Origin: Taxillus chinensis
Lineage: Eukaryota > Streptophyta > Magnoliopsida > Santalales > Loranthaceae
Reading direction: 5' to 3'
Assembly (NCBI GenBank): GCA_023512835.1
Contig: CM042091.1
Coordinates: forward strand, 44,568,784-44,632,783
Length of the DNA stretch: 64,000 nt
In this document: in pieces, positions 34,202 to 46,823 of the stretch
How the letters are laid out: each line of letters opens with the position of its first letter
Numbering within the stretch: position 1 is the first letter of the stretch
Notes under the pieces: generated by a model
What the model saw: the letters and a program-made list of their open reading frames with translations, nothing else
Databases searched by the model: none
What the model was told of the DNA's origin: nothing
Translations under genes and position numbers: made by a program

Positions 34202-35679
34202 TTGGTCCAGTCGGGGTAGGGAGGAATTCAGATATTTGGCGTGTTATTCCTCACTGTATTATTGGGTGCTTATGGCATGAGCGGCATGGTAGACATTTGA
34301 GAATGGAGCTCAAATTTTATTTTTTCTGCGTTCTTTTGGATTGAATGTCGACTTTGGATGCTCTTCTTTAATTTTTTATATTTGATGTTATTGATGTGTG
34401 TTCCCATTGAGTGGGTTTTTCTTTTTATTTTTTTCTCCTTGTAATTTTCTCTTTTATGCACTTTTTGTGTGCTCAGTATTCTAATAAATTATTACTTATA
34501 AAAAATGCATTCTTCCTTTTATTTATTTATTTATTTCCTTTTTTGTTTCTCACCATTTTTGTGTGGGATATGTAGATGTAGCTGAGAACTAAATTCCCAA
34601 TTTTTAATTGAGAAAACCAAATTATAGGATTGGACATGCAACCTATTAGCTATTGGTCTGCTAACAGCACAAGTAGATTACTAATTATTAATTATGTCTA
34701 TTAGTCTGTATACAAAATTACTTTGCATACACCTGCGATTGTGAAACATCACAGTTTAAATATGTGTATAATTTAATTATGTATTTATTTACATTTGGGT
34801 TCAACGTTGACGATAAGAGATGGACAAAATTTGATTTATATTGAATTTATTTTAATTATTTATATTTTGAACGAGGGTGCAAAGTACAAACGCGCTTGTA
34901 AATGGCCTGGTTATACCATGCAAAGATTTTGAGACAATATAGTTTCCTTTCATCCTCTCATACTCCATCAAAATACTCTTGCATGTTGTTTAAGTTTGAA
35001 GCAATAGTTTTCATTTTCCAAAATAAATTGGATACCATACCAATTTTTGGTTCTTGGGAGGTGAATGGGCTAGTATAATAGAAGTGATCTATGCCTAGCC
35101 TTCTTTGACGAAAGCAGGCATCCTTTAATTGCATTTTAGTTTAATTAAGGAAAGAAATGCCAATGGGAAAGTGGGAGCTTGTTTTTATAATTATTGTATT
35201 ATCAAATTTCGCTATAATATCCATAACTCTCTTGAAGTTCAACATTCTATTTGCACAAGCTCATAGTCTTCAGTCTTCAGTCAAAGGAAGTAATCTTTAT
35301 CAATGCCTACAACGATTTTTGTATGCATTATTTATTGTTTGTTTGTGTTATCATCAAGTCAATGCATGCATGCTGGAAAGCATGATGTTTATTTGGGAAA
35401 CATTTATCTCTAGTGCACTAGACCTTCCAGCACAGTTGGAAGTTGTTAAAGCCATATGGTGTGAATGTTCAACCTGGAAATCAAAAGTTATTACCTAGAC
35501 CTGTCTCCAGCACTATTATCTCATTCTGGTTGCTTTTCCTCGATAAAAGTAAACGGTCTGTTCAAATGTCACCACCGGCTGCGCAGTTGCAGAATTTTGA
35601 ATTTCCAAACATTTTAGCATAGATCTACATTTATTGTTTTTAATGAGATGGGATGTCTTAATGAAGTTCTATTTACTAT

Positions 35680-35702
35680 ACACACACACACACACACACA
35701 CA
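35680..35702. repeat. (CA)n microsatellite
   Basis: This is an almost uninterrupted dinucleotide run. Confidence 0.9.
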
Positions 35703-36454
35703 TACACAAAATGTTCTTGTTTAGTTTTCTTCATTTTAAGCATCCTTTCATGTTGACAAGTAATATTAATTAAACTATACAAATAATGTTTGCTACATGC
35801 TCTCTCAATTCTCCCATGGCAATGAGTATTTCCAAAGTCAAACTGTGGACTTAAGAATCGAGAAATTGCATGCACATTTACTTAGCCAACCCCGCGATGT
35901 CTTAATTTTACATATTCAAATTAATTCCATACATTATTGCCAACACTATGATACCTGCACAAAACAATCCAAAAAAATACTAGTAACTCTATGAAATTTT
36001 ACTTTGGACAACTAATTCAATCTGAAAAACAGCCATTCTATTATAGATACATTATGAAATTGTGGTCTTGAGTAATTATTCATGACTCTAGGTTTTTGTA
36101 AATGCATAGACTGATAAATATACACAAAAACGTTTTCATAAAAATAAGATGAGAAAAATTCATATAATTCATCAAGCTAGACCGAACAAGTATAAGTAAA
36201 GTCAATTGTTAAACCTATTTGAACCCATATATGAAAAAACTCTATAGTTTAAAGTCAACTGTTAAACGGCGGGAGGTAGAAGGGGTAGGGGATGAGCGAC
36301 GAGATCTTGGGTGATGAGCGATGAGATCTATTTAATAACATTAGCTCTCCATTTTCTTTCGAAAATAACGAAATAAACCTGCATTTTATTTATCTGGTGA
36401 GAGACGTGAACCCCTACTTAGTAGCAAATCCAAATTCTATTTTTTAATAATAGG

Positions 36455-36590
36455 GTGGGATTCGGATTCATGCAATATCAAAGAGTACTACATTAAATAA
36501 TATTTCTAGATCTATTTTTGGCGGGATTCGAATTTATGCACTATCAAAAAGTATTATATTATATAACATTTTTAAGTTTGACTTATTTTT
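36455..36590. repeat. Two tandem units of about 66 bp
   Basis: GTGGGATTCGGATTCATGCA and GCGGGATTCGAATTTATGCA start the two units, and both continue with a CTATCAAA/ATATCAAA word and a TATAT-rich end. The B-box-like GGATTCGAAT suggests a tRNA-related origin, but this is weak. Confidence 0.6.
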
Positions 36591-39014
36591 AATGGTTTAA
36601 ATTAAATTTTTTTATTTATCATACCATCATTAGGAATCAACTATTTTCGTTTTAAGAAAAAACATTCAAATCTGATGCACGGAGAAAAATGAAAGCCAAT
36701 CATGTAGCGCCGCATATGAGTTTTTTTTTTCAATTAGTTAGATGCACGATATAGGGAATTATTTATTCGTATACTAATTCTTTGTTCTTATTCCTTCACT
36801 TTGTGCTGCAATAAAACAATTTTTTGACCGAAAATATCGACTGCGGAGTGAAAATAGAGCCAAATATTGAACACCCCGATGTTAGAGCATTAATAACAGC
36901 TTTCTAAACATCTTTATTAATTTTATAAATTTAAACTATTTTTTGTTTTTCTATATAAATATACAACACAATAGATTCCCTAATCACTATTTATATCATT
37001 AAAACAATATTTTATATTTTTCTTATTTAATAAAAAAAAATTATAATTTAATATGAAACAAAAGTAAATATTATGAGAAACATGAAGGAGAGATGTGAGA
37101 GATTTTTTTTATATATAATTTAATAGTTATAGGGAGTAAATAATGCTTCCCAATACATTGGGAAACACTGAACAAATCCTATAAAAAAAATTAAATATAT
37201 GACTTCTATTGTGAGAATGATTTTATGATTTTTTTAACTTTTTTCCCTTAATATAGGAAAACAGACTTTCATAGGAAATCTGCTACTAGTGCTCTTAGTC
37301 ATGTGTAGCAAAAAGTGGTTGAAAAGAAATGAGTGAATGTAATAACTCATATTTAAAGTAGGTTGGCAGGTAACTTGTAATTGAGGTAAATAGCCAATGT
37401 TTGAGGTTGTACATTATTTTGATGATATACCTAAAAATATAATCGTTTTGATTATAATTGGACTTTATCTAGAGTTTGTATGGCCTAGGGGTATTATAAT
37501 AATATAAAATGTCAAAATAATTAATTAATTAGTCAATTAAGTTATTTTGAAATCTAATATTTTTGTGTTTAAAGAAAAAATAAAATTTAATTAGTAAAGG
37601 GTTTTTTTGTTCTACTTCTGACTTAAGAAGGAGTTATTTTGTGGTTAAGTAAGAAGAGGTATAATGAGTTTAAGAAATTTGTTGTTATAGATTACTGATG
37701 GGGCAAGTTAATAATATTATAATGGAATTGAGACTTTTTTTTAACTTTAGTTATTCCATTGTGAATGTTCTAAGGTTTTAGCATAGATCTAAAGAAAGAT
37801 TGTTTAGAGATATAAATCTTATAAATTACTTTTGGACATAAGATTAATGATTATTTTAAAAAGTAAAGAAAAGCATGTAATATTTATTAAATTATTTTAA
37901 ATTTTTTATTTATCATTTCCACACTTCTTATGTGTTTTTTAAAATATGATATTACTGTTTTATTATTTACTCGCATCATGTGTACATATATAGATATTTG
38001 CTAATTTTGAATGTATCTATGACTTAGTTTTATAATATTATGCTTTTAAAAGAAATTATTTTAGCTGTGTTGGGAAAAAAAATACTGTAAAAATAAGCAG
38101 GTGAGTATTTAGTAAATAATAATTTTAAAAGTGATGTAAATTTTAAAAGTAGGTAATAGGTGTTTAATAAATTTAAAAAATTATTGTGAAGGTTGAAAAA
38201 GGCAAAAAAAAATATTTATTTTTTAAATTTTAAATATGCACTCCTTTTACATTTAATTTAAATAAAGTTAATATTATTATTTTATAAAATTTAAAATTAC
38301 TTCCCATCCTACGCTGCTTTTTCTTTTCATCATAAAAAGAAAAAGAAATTCTTGTAGGTAATTTTTAAATTTACCAAATGAATTTTGCTGATTTTATTTA
38401 TAAAAAACACAAAACGATATTTTAAAAGAAATACCACACCGGTCCCATATGCGCATATCTATCATAAAAGCTTTATAGTCAAATACAAAACACGAGATAA
38501 ATACAATGCTTCGCCTTTTATTTTTAACATTCGAATTATGTTTACTATTTTTGATTAATTATGACATTCATTTAAATACACCAATCAATTTATACTAAAA
38601 TGAAAAGCGGCAAAAGAGAGTAATAAATACACCAAAGTATTTTTGGTGGGTACTGTGTAGGGATGAAAACGGGTCGGTCGTGGCTAGCGGAATCTCGACT
38701 CAAATCCGACCCATCTCGTGATTTGGATAGTTTGAGTTGGGAATAGTTGGGATGGTTTTTAAAACTTCTATGTTTGGCACCACATTTTGGTTTTCAGTTT
38801 CTGAAAACTGATACTCTAGTATTTTGAAAATCTGTCATTGAAAACGTTTTTTGGTGTTTGGTTGTTGTTTTCCTTTTTTGTTTTACGTTCGCTGGAGGTG
38901 ACACAGCGTAGGGGGCGTCGAGAGTCGTTGCGAGCAGGGGCGTCGCGCAAGGGGTGTGTCTCGCGCAGGGGAGCGATCACGCCGGTGGGAGCTCGCGCAG
39001 GGAGGGGAGCCATC

Positions 39015-39399
39015 TGTCACGGGGTCAGCCTTTATAGCAGCTTAACCCGTGCGACACCTAGTTCCCACCCGTATGAAGGAACGCTAGGTCAACCTAACTC
39101 GTCGCATTTGGATCGGAACCCATCGATCCGTTGTAAAGCAATTGTGTAGGGAAGCGCTTAGCGGAAAAACGATTGAACGAAGGCAACAAACGATTGTATT
39201 GATTACTTGAAAGCTTTACAACATCACTCCCCTACATATAGATGTTAACACTTTTCTGGCTATGTCACCAAGAGACATCATATATGATCGAAATCTAAAA
39301 TCTCTACAACTTACTCTATAAGCTATGTTACAACACTTTACAATGGGGAAACACCCCAAAATAGTCTAAGTATGCTAGGATAAGCCTCGGTCCGTGACA
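39015..39399 (-). repeat. 3' LTR of G2
   Basis: It pairs with 49412-49796 and shares the GATTGTATTGATT and AGATGTTAACAC blocks with the G1 LTRs. Confidence 0.92.
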
Positions 39400-39419
39400 T
39401 TCTCCCCCACCCGATTTCG

Positions 39420-42400
39420 CAGCATCCTCGTTGTGTCTTCGGCTTCCTCGAGCTCGTCAAACTGCTTGATGTAGCGTTCGACTCCTTCACGGTACTCTTC
39501 AATCTCCTTGGAGAATTGCCCCAGATCCTCTTCTTTCTCCCAGCTTGCCTCTTCAACCGGCTTGTTCTTCCATTGGACGTAGTACTCCACCCGGCGTAGA
39601 TCTACACCTCTTCTTGGCACGACTTTACGAGAATGGATTTTCTCTATCTCTTTGTCGTAGGTCTTGCCCGTTGATGCCATTGGTGTCCGCACCGCCCGCT
39701 GTCCGCTCGTATCTTCTAAGTCTTCATGGTAAGGCTTGAACAAACTAACGTGGAACACCGGATGCCTTTGTAAGCTAGTCGGGAGGTCCAGTTTGTATGA
39801 GACCTTCCCAACTCTCTTAAGAACTTTGAAAGGCCCCTCATAACGGTGCACCAAGCCCTTATGCAATTGTCTAAGTGCTTTGGTTTAGCGTAGAAGGAGT
39901 TTGAGCATCACCATGTCTCCTTCCTAAAATTCTAAGGGCCTCCATTGTTGATCCGCCCACTTCTTCATCTTCTTCGCCGCTTTGTGCAAGTATGCCCTAG
40001 CCAAATCTATCTGTTGATGCCAGCCTTTTGCAAACTTGAACGCCGCGAGGCTCTTTCCAGTGTACCCCTGAGTGATGGAAGTGGGCGTCAATGGTTGCTG
40101 TCCAGTTGCGAGTTCGAACGGGCTCTCATTCGTGAACTCGCTCTTCTGCAAGTTATATGAGAATTGGGCTATGTCCAGCAACTTCGCCCAAGCTCTTTGA
40201 TTGGCACTTATGTAGTGCCTTAGATACAGCTCCAGTAAGTCATTGACACGTTCAGTTTGGCCGTCTGTTTATGGGTGGAAACTTGTTGAAAACTTTAAGT
40301 CCGAACCCATTATCCGAAACAGCTCGGTCCAAAACCGCCCAGTGAATCGTGAGTCCCGATCGCTCACGATTGTCTTTAGAATGCCCCAGTACTTCACCAC
40401 GTACTTGAAGAATAGTCAGGCCGTGTCGTCTGCCATGTAGTCCTTCGGAGTTGGAATGAAAACTCCATACTTAGAGAATCGGTCGACCACCACAATGATC
40501 GTACCGCATCCTTCGGATCTTGGGAGACAAACAATGAAGTCCATCAAAACACTTTCTCAAGGTCTTTCCGGAGTAGGCAAAGGTTCTAACAATCCTACCG
40601 ATTACCGATTCTCTATCTTGTCTTGTTGGCACACAAGACAAGTCCTCGCGTACACTTGGACGTCCTAGTAAAGTTGAGGCCAATAGTAGCTCCGTTCCAC
40701 CAACGCCAAGGTACGATCGACTCCGGGATGGCCAGCCCACCGCGAGTCATGACATTCTTTGAGGATGTCTCTCCTCAAACTTCCCCATTTGGAAACGTAC
40801 ACCCGTTTTCCTCGAGTATAGAGCAAGTTATCCCTTAACCAAAATCGTCTCACCTTTCCAGCCTTGACGCATTCCACCAAGGACTTAGCTAATGGATCAT
40901 GCTCCATTCCTTCCTTCAGTTTATCCACCAGGGGGAATTGTGGTTGGCTAATGGCTGCAAGTTTTGCCTTCTGATTTAGTGCATCAGCCACCACATTATT
41001 TGTGCCCGGTTTGTACTCGAGCACAAAGTCAAACTCCGCTAGGAGTCCTTGCCACCGTGCTTGCTTCGGAGTTAAGTTTCTTTGAGTTAGGAAATAACTC
41101 GTAGCAATGTTGTCCGTCTTCACCACAAACTTAGACCCTAGCAAGTAATGCCTTCACACCCGAAGGCAATGCATAATTGTCGTCATCTCCTTCTCATGCA
41201 CCGCGTATCTTCATTCGGTGCCATTGAGTTTCCAGCTTTCATATGCTACAGGATGCTCCTCCTGCATTAGAACTCCACCGATGGCAAAGTCTGAATCATC
41301 CGTGTGAACTTCATAAGGCTTTGTATGGTCCGGCAGTGCCATCACCGGTCCGTTTGTCACGGCCTGCTTCAACTTCTCGAATGCTTCTCGGCAAGCATCA
41401 TCCCACATCCAAGTCTTGTTCTTCTTCAATAGTTCCGTCAAGGGTGCGGCAATGTGGGAATAGCCACGGATGAATCTTCTATAGTAGTTAACCCTGCTAA
41501 GGAAGGAAAGCATCTCAAGGACTTTCTTGGGCGTCTCCCATTCTTTGATAGCTAACACTTTCTCATTGTCCATCTTTAACTTGCCGCCGCCAATAATGAG
41601 ACCCCAAGAAGGGCACCTCCTTCTTTGCAAAGTCACATTTCTCCTTCTTCACGTAAAGTTGGTTCTCCCTTAAGATTTGGAAAACCCGCCGTAAGTGTGC
41701 CTTGTGCTCCTCCAAGGTTTTGTTGTAGACAACAATGTCATCAAGGTATACCACGACGAATCTATCCAAGTATGGTTGGAAGATCTGGTTCATCAATGTA
41801 CAAAATGTGGTAGGGGCGTTTGTGAGGCCAAAGGGCATCACCAAGAACTCGTAAGAGCTATATCTTGTGACGCACGCCGTATTTGCCTCATCACCTTCAG
41901 CTATCCGCACTTGCCAATATCCCGACCGTAAGTCTAGCTTTGAAAACCATCTCACAGCACCAAGTTGATCAAAGAGGTCGGATATGAGTGGGATGGGGTA
42001 GTTGTTCTTCACCGTAATCTTGTTTAGCGCCCTATAGTCAATGCATAGCCGCATCGACCCGTCGTGCTTCTTTTGGAACAACACTGGTGCTTCAAATGGC
42101 ACTTTGGATGGCCGAATGAACCCGGCATCCAACAAGTCCTTCAATTGTTTCCGAAGTTCTTCCAACTCCAGTGGTGCCATCCGATAGGGCACCGCAGTAG
42201 TAGGCCTTGCACCGGCCTCTAGTTTGATCTTGTGGTCCACCTCCCGCTTCGGCGGAAGTTGTTTGGGGATTTCGGGTGGCATAATGTCCCCAAACTCTTC
42301 AAGGACCGCCTTCACTTCGGTTGGGGGCTCCTCCCCAACACGTGGGCATTCTTCCTTCACCATGGCAATGAAGGTTGGCTCCTGTCGCCTAACTCCTTTG

Positions 42401-43273
42401 GACAGTTGGAGCGCCGAAAAAGACTTCGCCTTAAGTTCTTCCTCCCTCATTACCTGCACTATGCACATCTTCCCTTCGCCCATGATGCACATTGTATTGG
42501 TGCTAGGAATCAGAATTGCCTGCACCTGGTCAACAAACTCCATCCCCAGCACCATGGGATAGTCGTCCATCGACACCACGGAGAGATTCACCTTGCCTCT
42601 CCACTTGCCGATACTTAGCTCGACACCTCGAGCCACGCCATGGATTGGACTGGCACTGGAGTTCACCGCCTTTAGCCAGCCCTTCTCTTCCTTGTAGACT
42701 ATCCCCAGTCTACGAGCTTCTTCGTCCTTGATGAAGTTGTTAGTCGCACCCGTGTCCACCAAGGCCTTAGTTTCAAGGTTGTTGGCCTTAGCGAGCACGT
42801 ACATGCGGCCCTTCTGTCGTCCAGACGGTGGCACCTCCACCTTCGCCTTGATTGCGTTGAGGAGTTGCAAGAAACCAAGTCTTGGATCCCTCGCATCCCT
42901 TCCTTCATCTTCATTGATCATCGCCGAGAGCTTGGAGCTCTTCGGGCACTCAAACGCCTTGTGAGGGCCTTTGCAAAGGAAACAAGAGATCCTTGGCTTC
43001 TCTCCGTCCTTGAAACTACTCGCGAAATGTTTTGGGCGAAAGTCCTTAGACGGTTGAAGGGTCTCCCTTTTCCTTCGCTTCGGTTGTCTCCCCCACGTTT
43101 CTCCTTGTGGAAGTCGATGAAGAACTGGTGGTCTTCTCTGGCTTCTTGTATTCAATGAGTGATTCGGCCACCGCCATGGCCGATGCCATGTCCTGTATAT
43201 TTCTCTGCTACAGCTCCAACTTCACCCATTGCTGCAATCCATCCATGAAGGAAAATAATGAATCCTTCACGGA
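39420..43273 (-). pseudogene. G2 gag 3' part and pol
   Basis: The longest frame (43155-41563) carries, in order, a CCHC knuckle ([14 protein letters not shown], about 42943-42984), the protease motif [11 protein letters not shown] (about 42722-42756) and most of the reverse transcriptase with [11 protein letters not shown] (about 41735-41765). RNase H follows in the frame 41636-41211 and the one ending DALNQKAK. Integrase runs about 40860-39930, beginning with an HHCC-type finger. The chromodomain is in the frame 39866-39375 ([32 protein letters not shown]). RT before integrase plus a chromodomain makes it a Ty3-gypsy chromovirus; the clade was not decided. About six frameshifts or stops separate the frames. 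Confidence 0.9.
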
Positions 43274-45689
43274 TGTTGGACCCCATTTTGTCCGGGTTGG
43301 ATGTATTTTATCAAATTCAATTTTCCTCCATGCTGCCTCGATTTGTTGAAATTTTATAGGACGACAAAGTCATGACCACTGAGCAGCAAATGCCCAATTT
43401 CAAGAAATTATTCAAGAAAGGCCTCCAAATGCCAAAGAGCCAGTCTTGGGCAATAGAAAAGCACTTTCGAGGATCAACGCTTTCGACCATGCTCGATTCC
43501 GAGGTCAATCAAAGAAGATATGGTCAAAACGGCGTTCGGGCTGCTAGTGGGGGTCAAAACAGTAATTGAATTTTCAAACGGCACCCCAGATCAGGTCACG
43601 AACCTCATAATCTTATCCTACTTGTCGTTCTGAGAATTTTGACATATATATTCACTCTTGGGGCCTTTTTCAATAAAAATAAGAAAATTATGTTTTTCGG
43701 TAATAAATAATCGCAGTACAGGCTTGGCGCACAAATAAAATTATTTTAAAATGGAAATGACACGGGAATGTTCATCACGACGCCCCGAGTTCAAATATTA
43801 TTTTTTCGAGATTGTTTTGAAATCCGGGTCACCTTACCGATTTTATAGACTCAAAGACATTAGTTAAAAAAAATAACAAAAAAACAACAAAACAAAAACA
43901 AAAACAAAAATCCAACCCTAGCCGTCACCTCTTCTTTTTCCCACCTATCTCAATCTACATGTCCTCTTCTTATTGGCTTAAGAAAAAAGCAAATAAAAAC
44001 AAATAAAAGCAAAAAATAGTCAACCCTCATCTCTCCCATCTCTCTCACGCAACGCGGAGTGCAGCGACACAGATCCTTTTCCTCCCACACCCGGCCATGG
44101 CATCAGAGGACCACTACATGTCCGGGCACGTCTTCCTCTACCATGCCCTGCCTGTTACAGCACACGCCATGCCTTGTTCTACCCGAGCCAAGGCGCCCCA
44201 CCCAAGCCGAACGACGGACCACGCCGAACCCATATCCAAACCAAGTTCTCGTCGCCCCAAATCTAGCTTCAAACCCTAAACTACATCCCCTATATAATCA
44301 CCATGGCCGATTTACTGCAGAGGGGGGGCTCTCAAATCCAAAAACCTAGACCACCTTTCAACCTTTCATCTTCTCACCCATCTCACAGAGAGTTCTCCCA
44401 GCCGGAAATCACACCGCCAGCCTCAGCCTCCTTAAAGCCATTAGCCATCGCCGCCTTGACCCCCTTTTAAATCGCACCACAAGCCACCATCAAATCCCAA
44501 GTGGAACCCACCTTGTTGATACCGCCTTGACCACGAAGCCTCCCTCCTATGCGAGCTCCAGCCCCCATGGCGCAATCACACCAACCAACCAGCGCCAGTT
44601 GCTTCAACCCCAACATGCCTCAGTCCTCCAGCGGCAATACAACCTCAGTCAAGATGTGACCACGGGCCACCTCGACGATGTCTCTAGTCGTGCCCAGAGC
44701 TGTCGTTCCCACACTATCGCGACGTTGTCCTGTTGAGCCCTCACCATCCTGCATCTCTCAACTCCACTGAAGACAGAATACAGCACCGTCCCGCATCTCT
44801 TTTGTCTTCCAGGAAAGCTAGAAGACAGCACCCCAGTTCACAGATTCGAAGAAAGAAGCGGCTTTGGAACCATTTTGAGTCTGTGCGTGATCGTCTTTCC
44901 CTTTCTGTTGATTTGTTTGTTGTTGTTTTTTTACTTAATGCTGTCGTTGTTTGTCATTGCTTGTCTTAGATGTTATTTTCAGGAAGAAATTGGTATATAC
45001 TTATTTGATTTTTGTTATAGTGTATATCTCGCAATATGAATGTTCTCGGTTGCAACATAGCCATATGTTCTTGGGTTCCCTCTGTTTGTTTCTATGTGTG
45101 ATGTTCTGGGCATGATGAGAGATTACCTGCATTTTCTTTTAAACATCACAATATGGTCAAAGGATTTTCAAGATTTTGTTTGTTCACATGTGGGTTTTAC
45201 CTTTGCGCTCTGTTCTCAATCTGTATGTTTCTTTGTCACGGTCTTGATTTCTGCTCTGGGGGTTTTCAAAATCTTGTTTTGTCACACGTGAGTTCCAAGT
45301 TTTACCTGTACATGGATTTTTTTTATTTTCTTTTTTCTTTTCTTTCTTTGAGGACTGATTCTGGTTATGTCTCTTGATTTCTGGTTTCTTGATTTATGAA
45401 TGTGACCTTTGGGATTTTTGTCTCGGTTTTGTCTTGGTTTGAGTATTGCCTTTAAGGTTAATTTTTTTTATCCAACATGCCTTACCTAGTCTTTTATGCA
45501 GTGTGGTTTGAAAGGCTGACTTATTTATTTAATTGTTGAATGATGAGTGTCACGCCCCGGATTTTTCAACCCGAGGAGACCGGAACATGACCCTCCCTTT
45601 ACTCGAGTTTGGATAAAGGGGTTAGGATAGAATATGCCCACACAGGACACCATACATTCCACAAACAAATATAAATTCAGAGAGACAAT

Positions 45690-45692
<3 letters not shown>

Positions 45693-45726
<34 letters not shown>
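45693..45726. repeat. (AT)n microsatellite in element E
   Basis: This is an uninterrupted AT run of about 34 bp. Confidence 0.9.
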
Positions 45727-45729
<3 letters not shown>

Positions 45730-46079
45730 GTACAAACCATTATAAACGTATCCAAACATGCTTTTATTACATTAAACTCCTCATTACAATATTTTCCCAC
45801 TGGGGTTACATCAACTTCTATAAATTAACATAATTGAAAAGAAACGGTAAAGCAAATATGATCTTCCACCTCGGGATTCCACCTAACGCTTGTATGTTCC
45901 TGAAAGAAAACACATCACAGTAGGAGGGGTAAGCAACCACAGCTCAGTAGGGATCAAGTCTCCCCCAACCCATCACATGCACCTATCATCTATATGAGAG
46001 CGTGTACCAGTGCAGTGACATGGCAAAAACAAATAACAAGGAAACACACCATACAAACGGGCGCAACCTCAGCCCCAGC

Positions 46080-46240
46080 CACACAGGCTCCATAGCCCCA
46101 TAGGCTAACACTTTAACCACCCCAAGCAAGTGATTTAACCGCCTCTTTAGGCCAATGATTTAACTGCAAGTAATTTAACCGCCTCTTCAGGCCAATGATT
46201 TAACCGCCTCTCAGGCAAATAGTTCTCACAGCCTCACAGG
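46080..46240. repeat. Minisatellite in element E
   Basis: Units of about 33 bp carry AATGATTTAACCGCCTCTT-like words (at least four partial copies). They occupy about the same part of the LTR as the unrelated repeats of D and A. Confidence 0.7.
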
Positions 46241-46751
46241 CTAACATAAACAGTCCCGGGCTTCCACAGCTACCAGGTGTACAAGCAAACACGCAGCACA
46301 CATGGCCATACAGGCATAATATCAAACACTTAACATGCGTAGTCACACAGGCATAACTTCAAACACTTAGCATGCGTACATTCATAAACTCACAAATCCA
46401 GCCACACCAGCATATTATCAAACATGTACTAGGTATATTCACACAGGCATTTTATCGAACATTTAACATGCACTAACCACCCAACGTCAGAATCACACCA
46501 AGACATCATTGAAGGCCAACATTCATATAGGAGGTCATACCTACATGAATTTACATATAAATATTATAGAAAACAACAATAGAAACTCTGTAAATCTCCT
46601 ACACAGGGCCTAACCCCGGGACAGACCAGGAAAGACAGAACCCCTACCTGTAGGAAAACATATCACCACAGCAACGATCCTGCTCCCACGCCGAACGTCG
46701 TCCGCCCCCGAGAAACACCACAGCAGCAATGGCCAGAACTCTCCTCTTTCT

Positions 46752-46756
<5 letters not shown>

Positions 46757-46822
<66 letters not shown>
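46757..46822 (-). repeat. (GA)n tract downstream of the E TATA box
   Basis: A CT run on the plus strand of about 60 bp, followed by a short GT run. It lies within about 150 bp 3' of the minus-strand TATA box. Confidence 0.9.

Positions 46823-46823
<1 letters not shown>

Larger units (their letters stand above)
34202..38770. other. Long AT-rich intergenic region
   Basis: No gene is recognised. The longest frame (35157-35498, 113 codons, plus) starts with a hydrophobic stretch but has no known domain and is probably chance. A (CA)n microsatellite is at 35680-35702. Two tandem units of about 66 bp are at 36455-36590. Poly-A, poly-T and AT runs are frequent. The end (38660-38760) holds GGGTCGGTCGTGG..CCGACCC words typical of dispersed repeats. 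Confidence 0.5.

Noticed and set aside
35157..35498. A 113-codon frame with a hydrophobic N-terminal half
   Set aside because: There is no similarity that I recognise, no supporting splice signals, and AT-rich surroundings where hydrophobic frames arise by chance.
44059..44969. Several Pro/Ser/His-rich frames
   Set aside because: They lie inside the long LTR of F downstream of its TATA box and show no conserved domain; LTR transcript sequence is the better reading.
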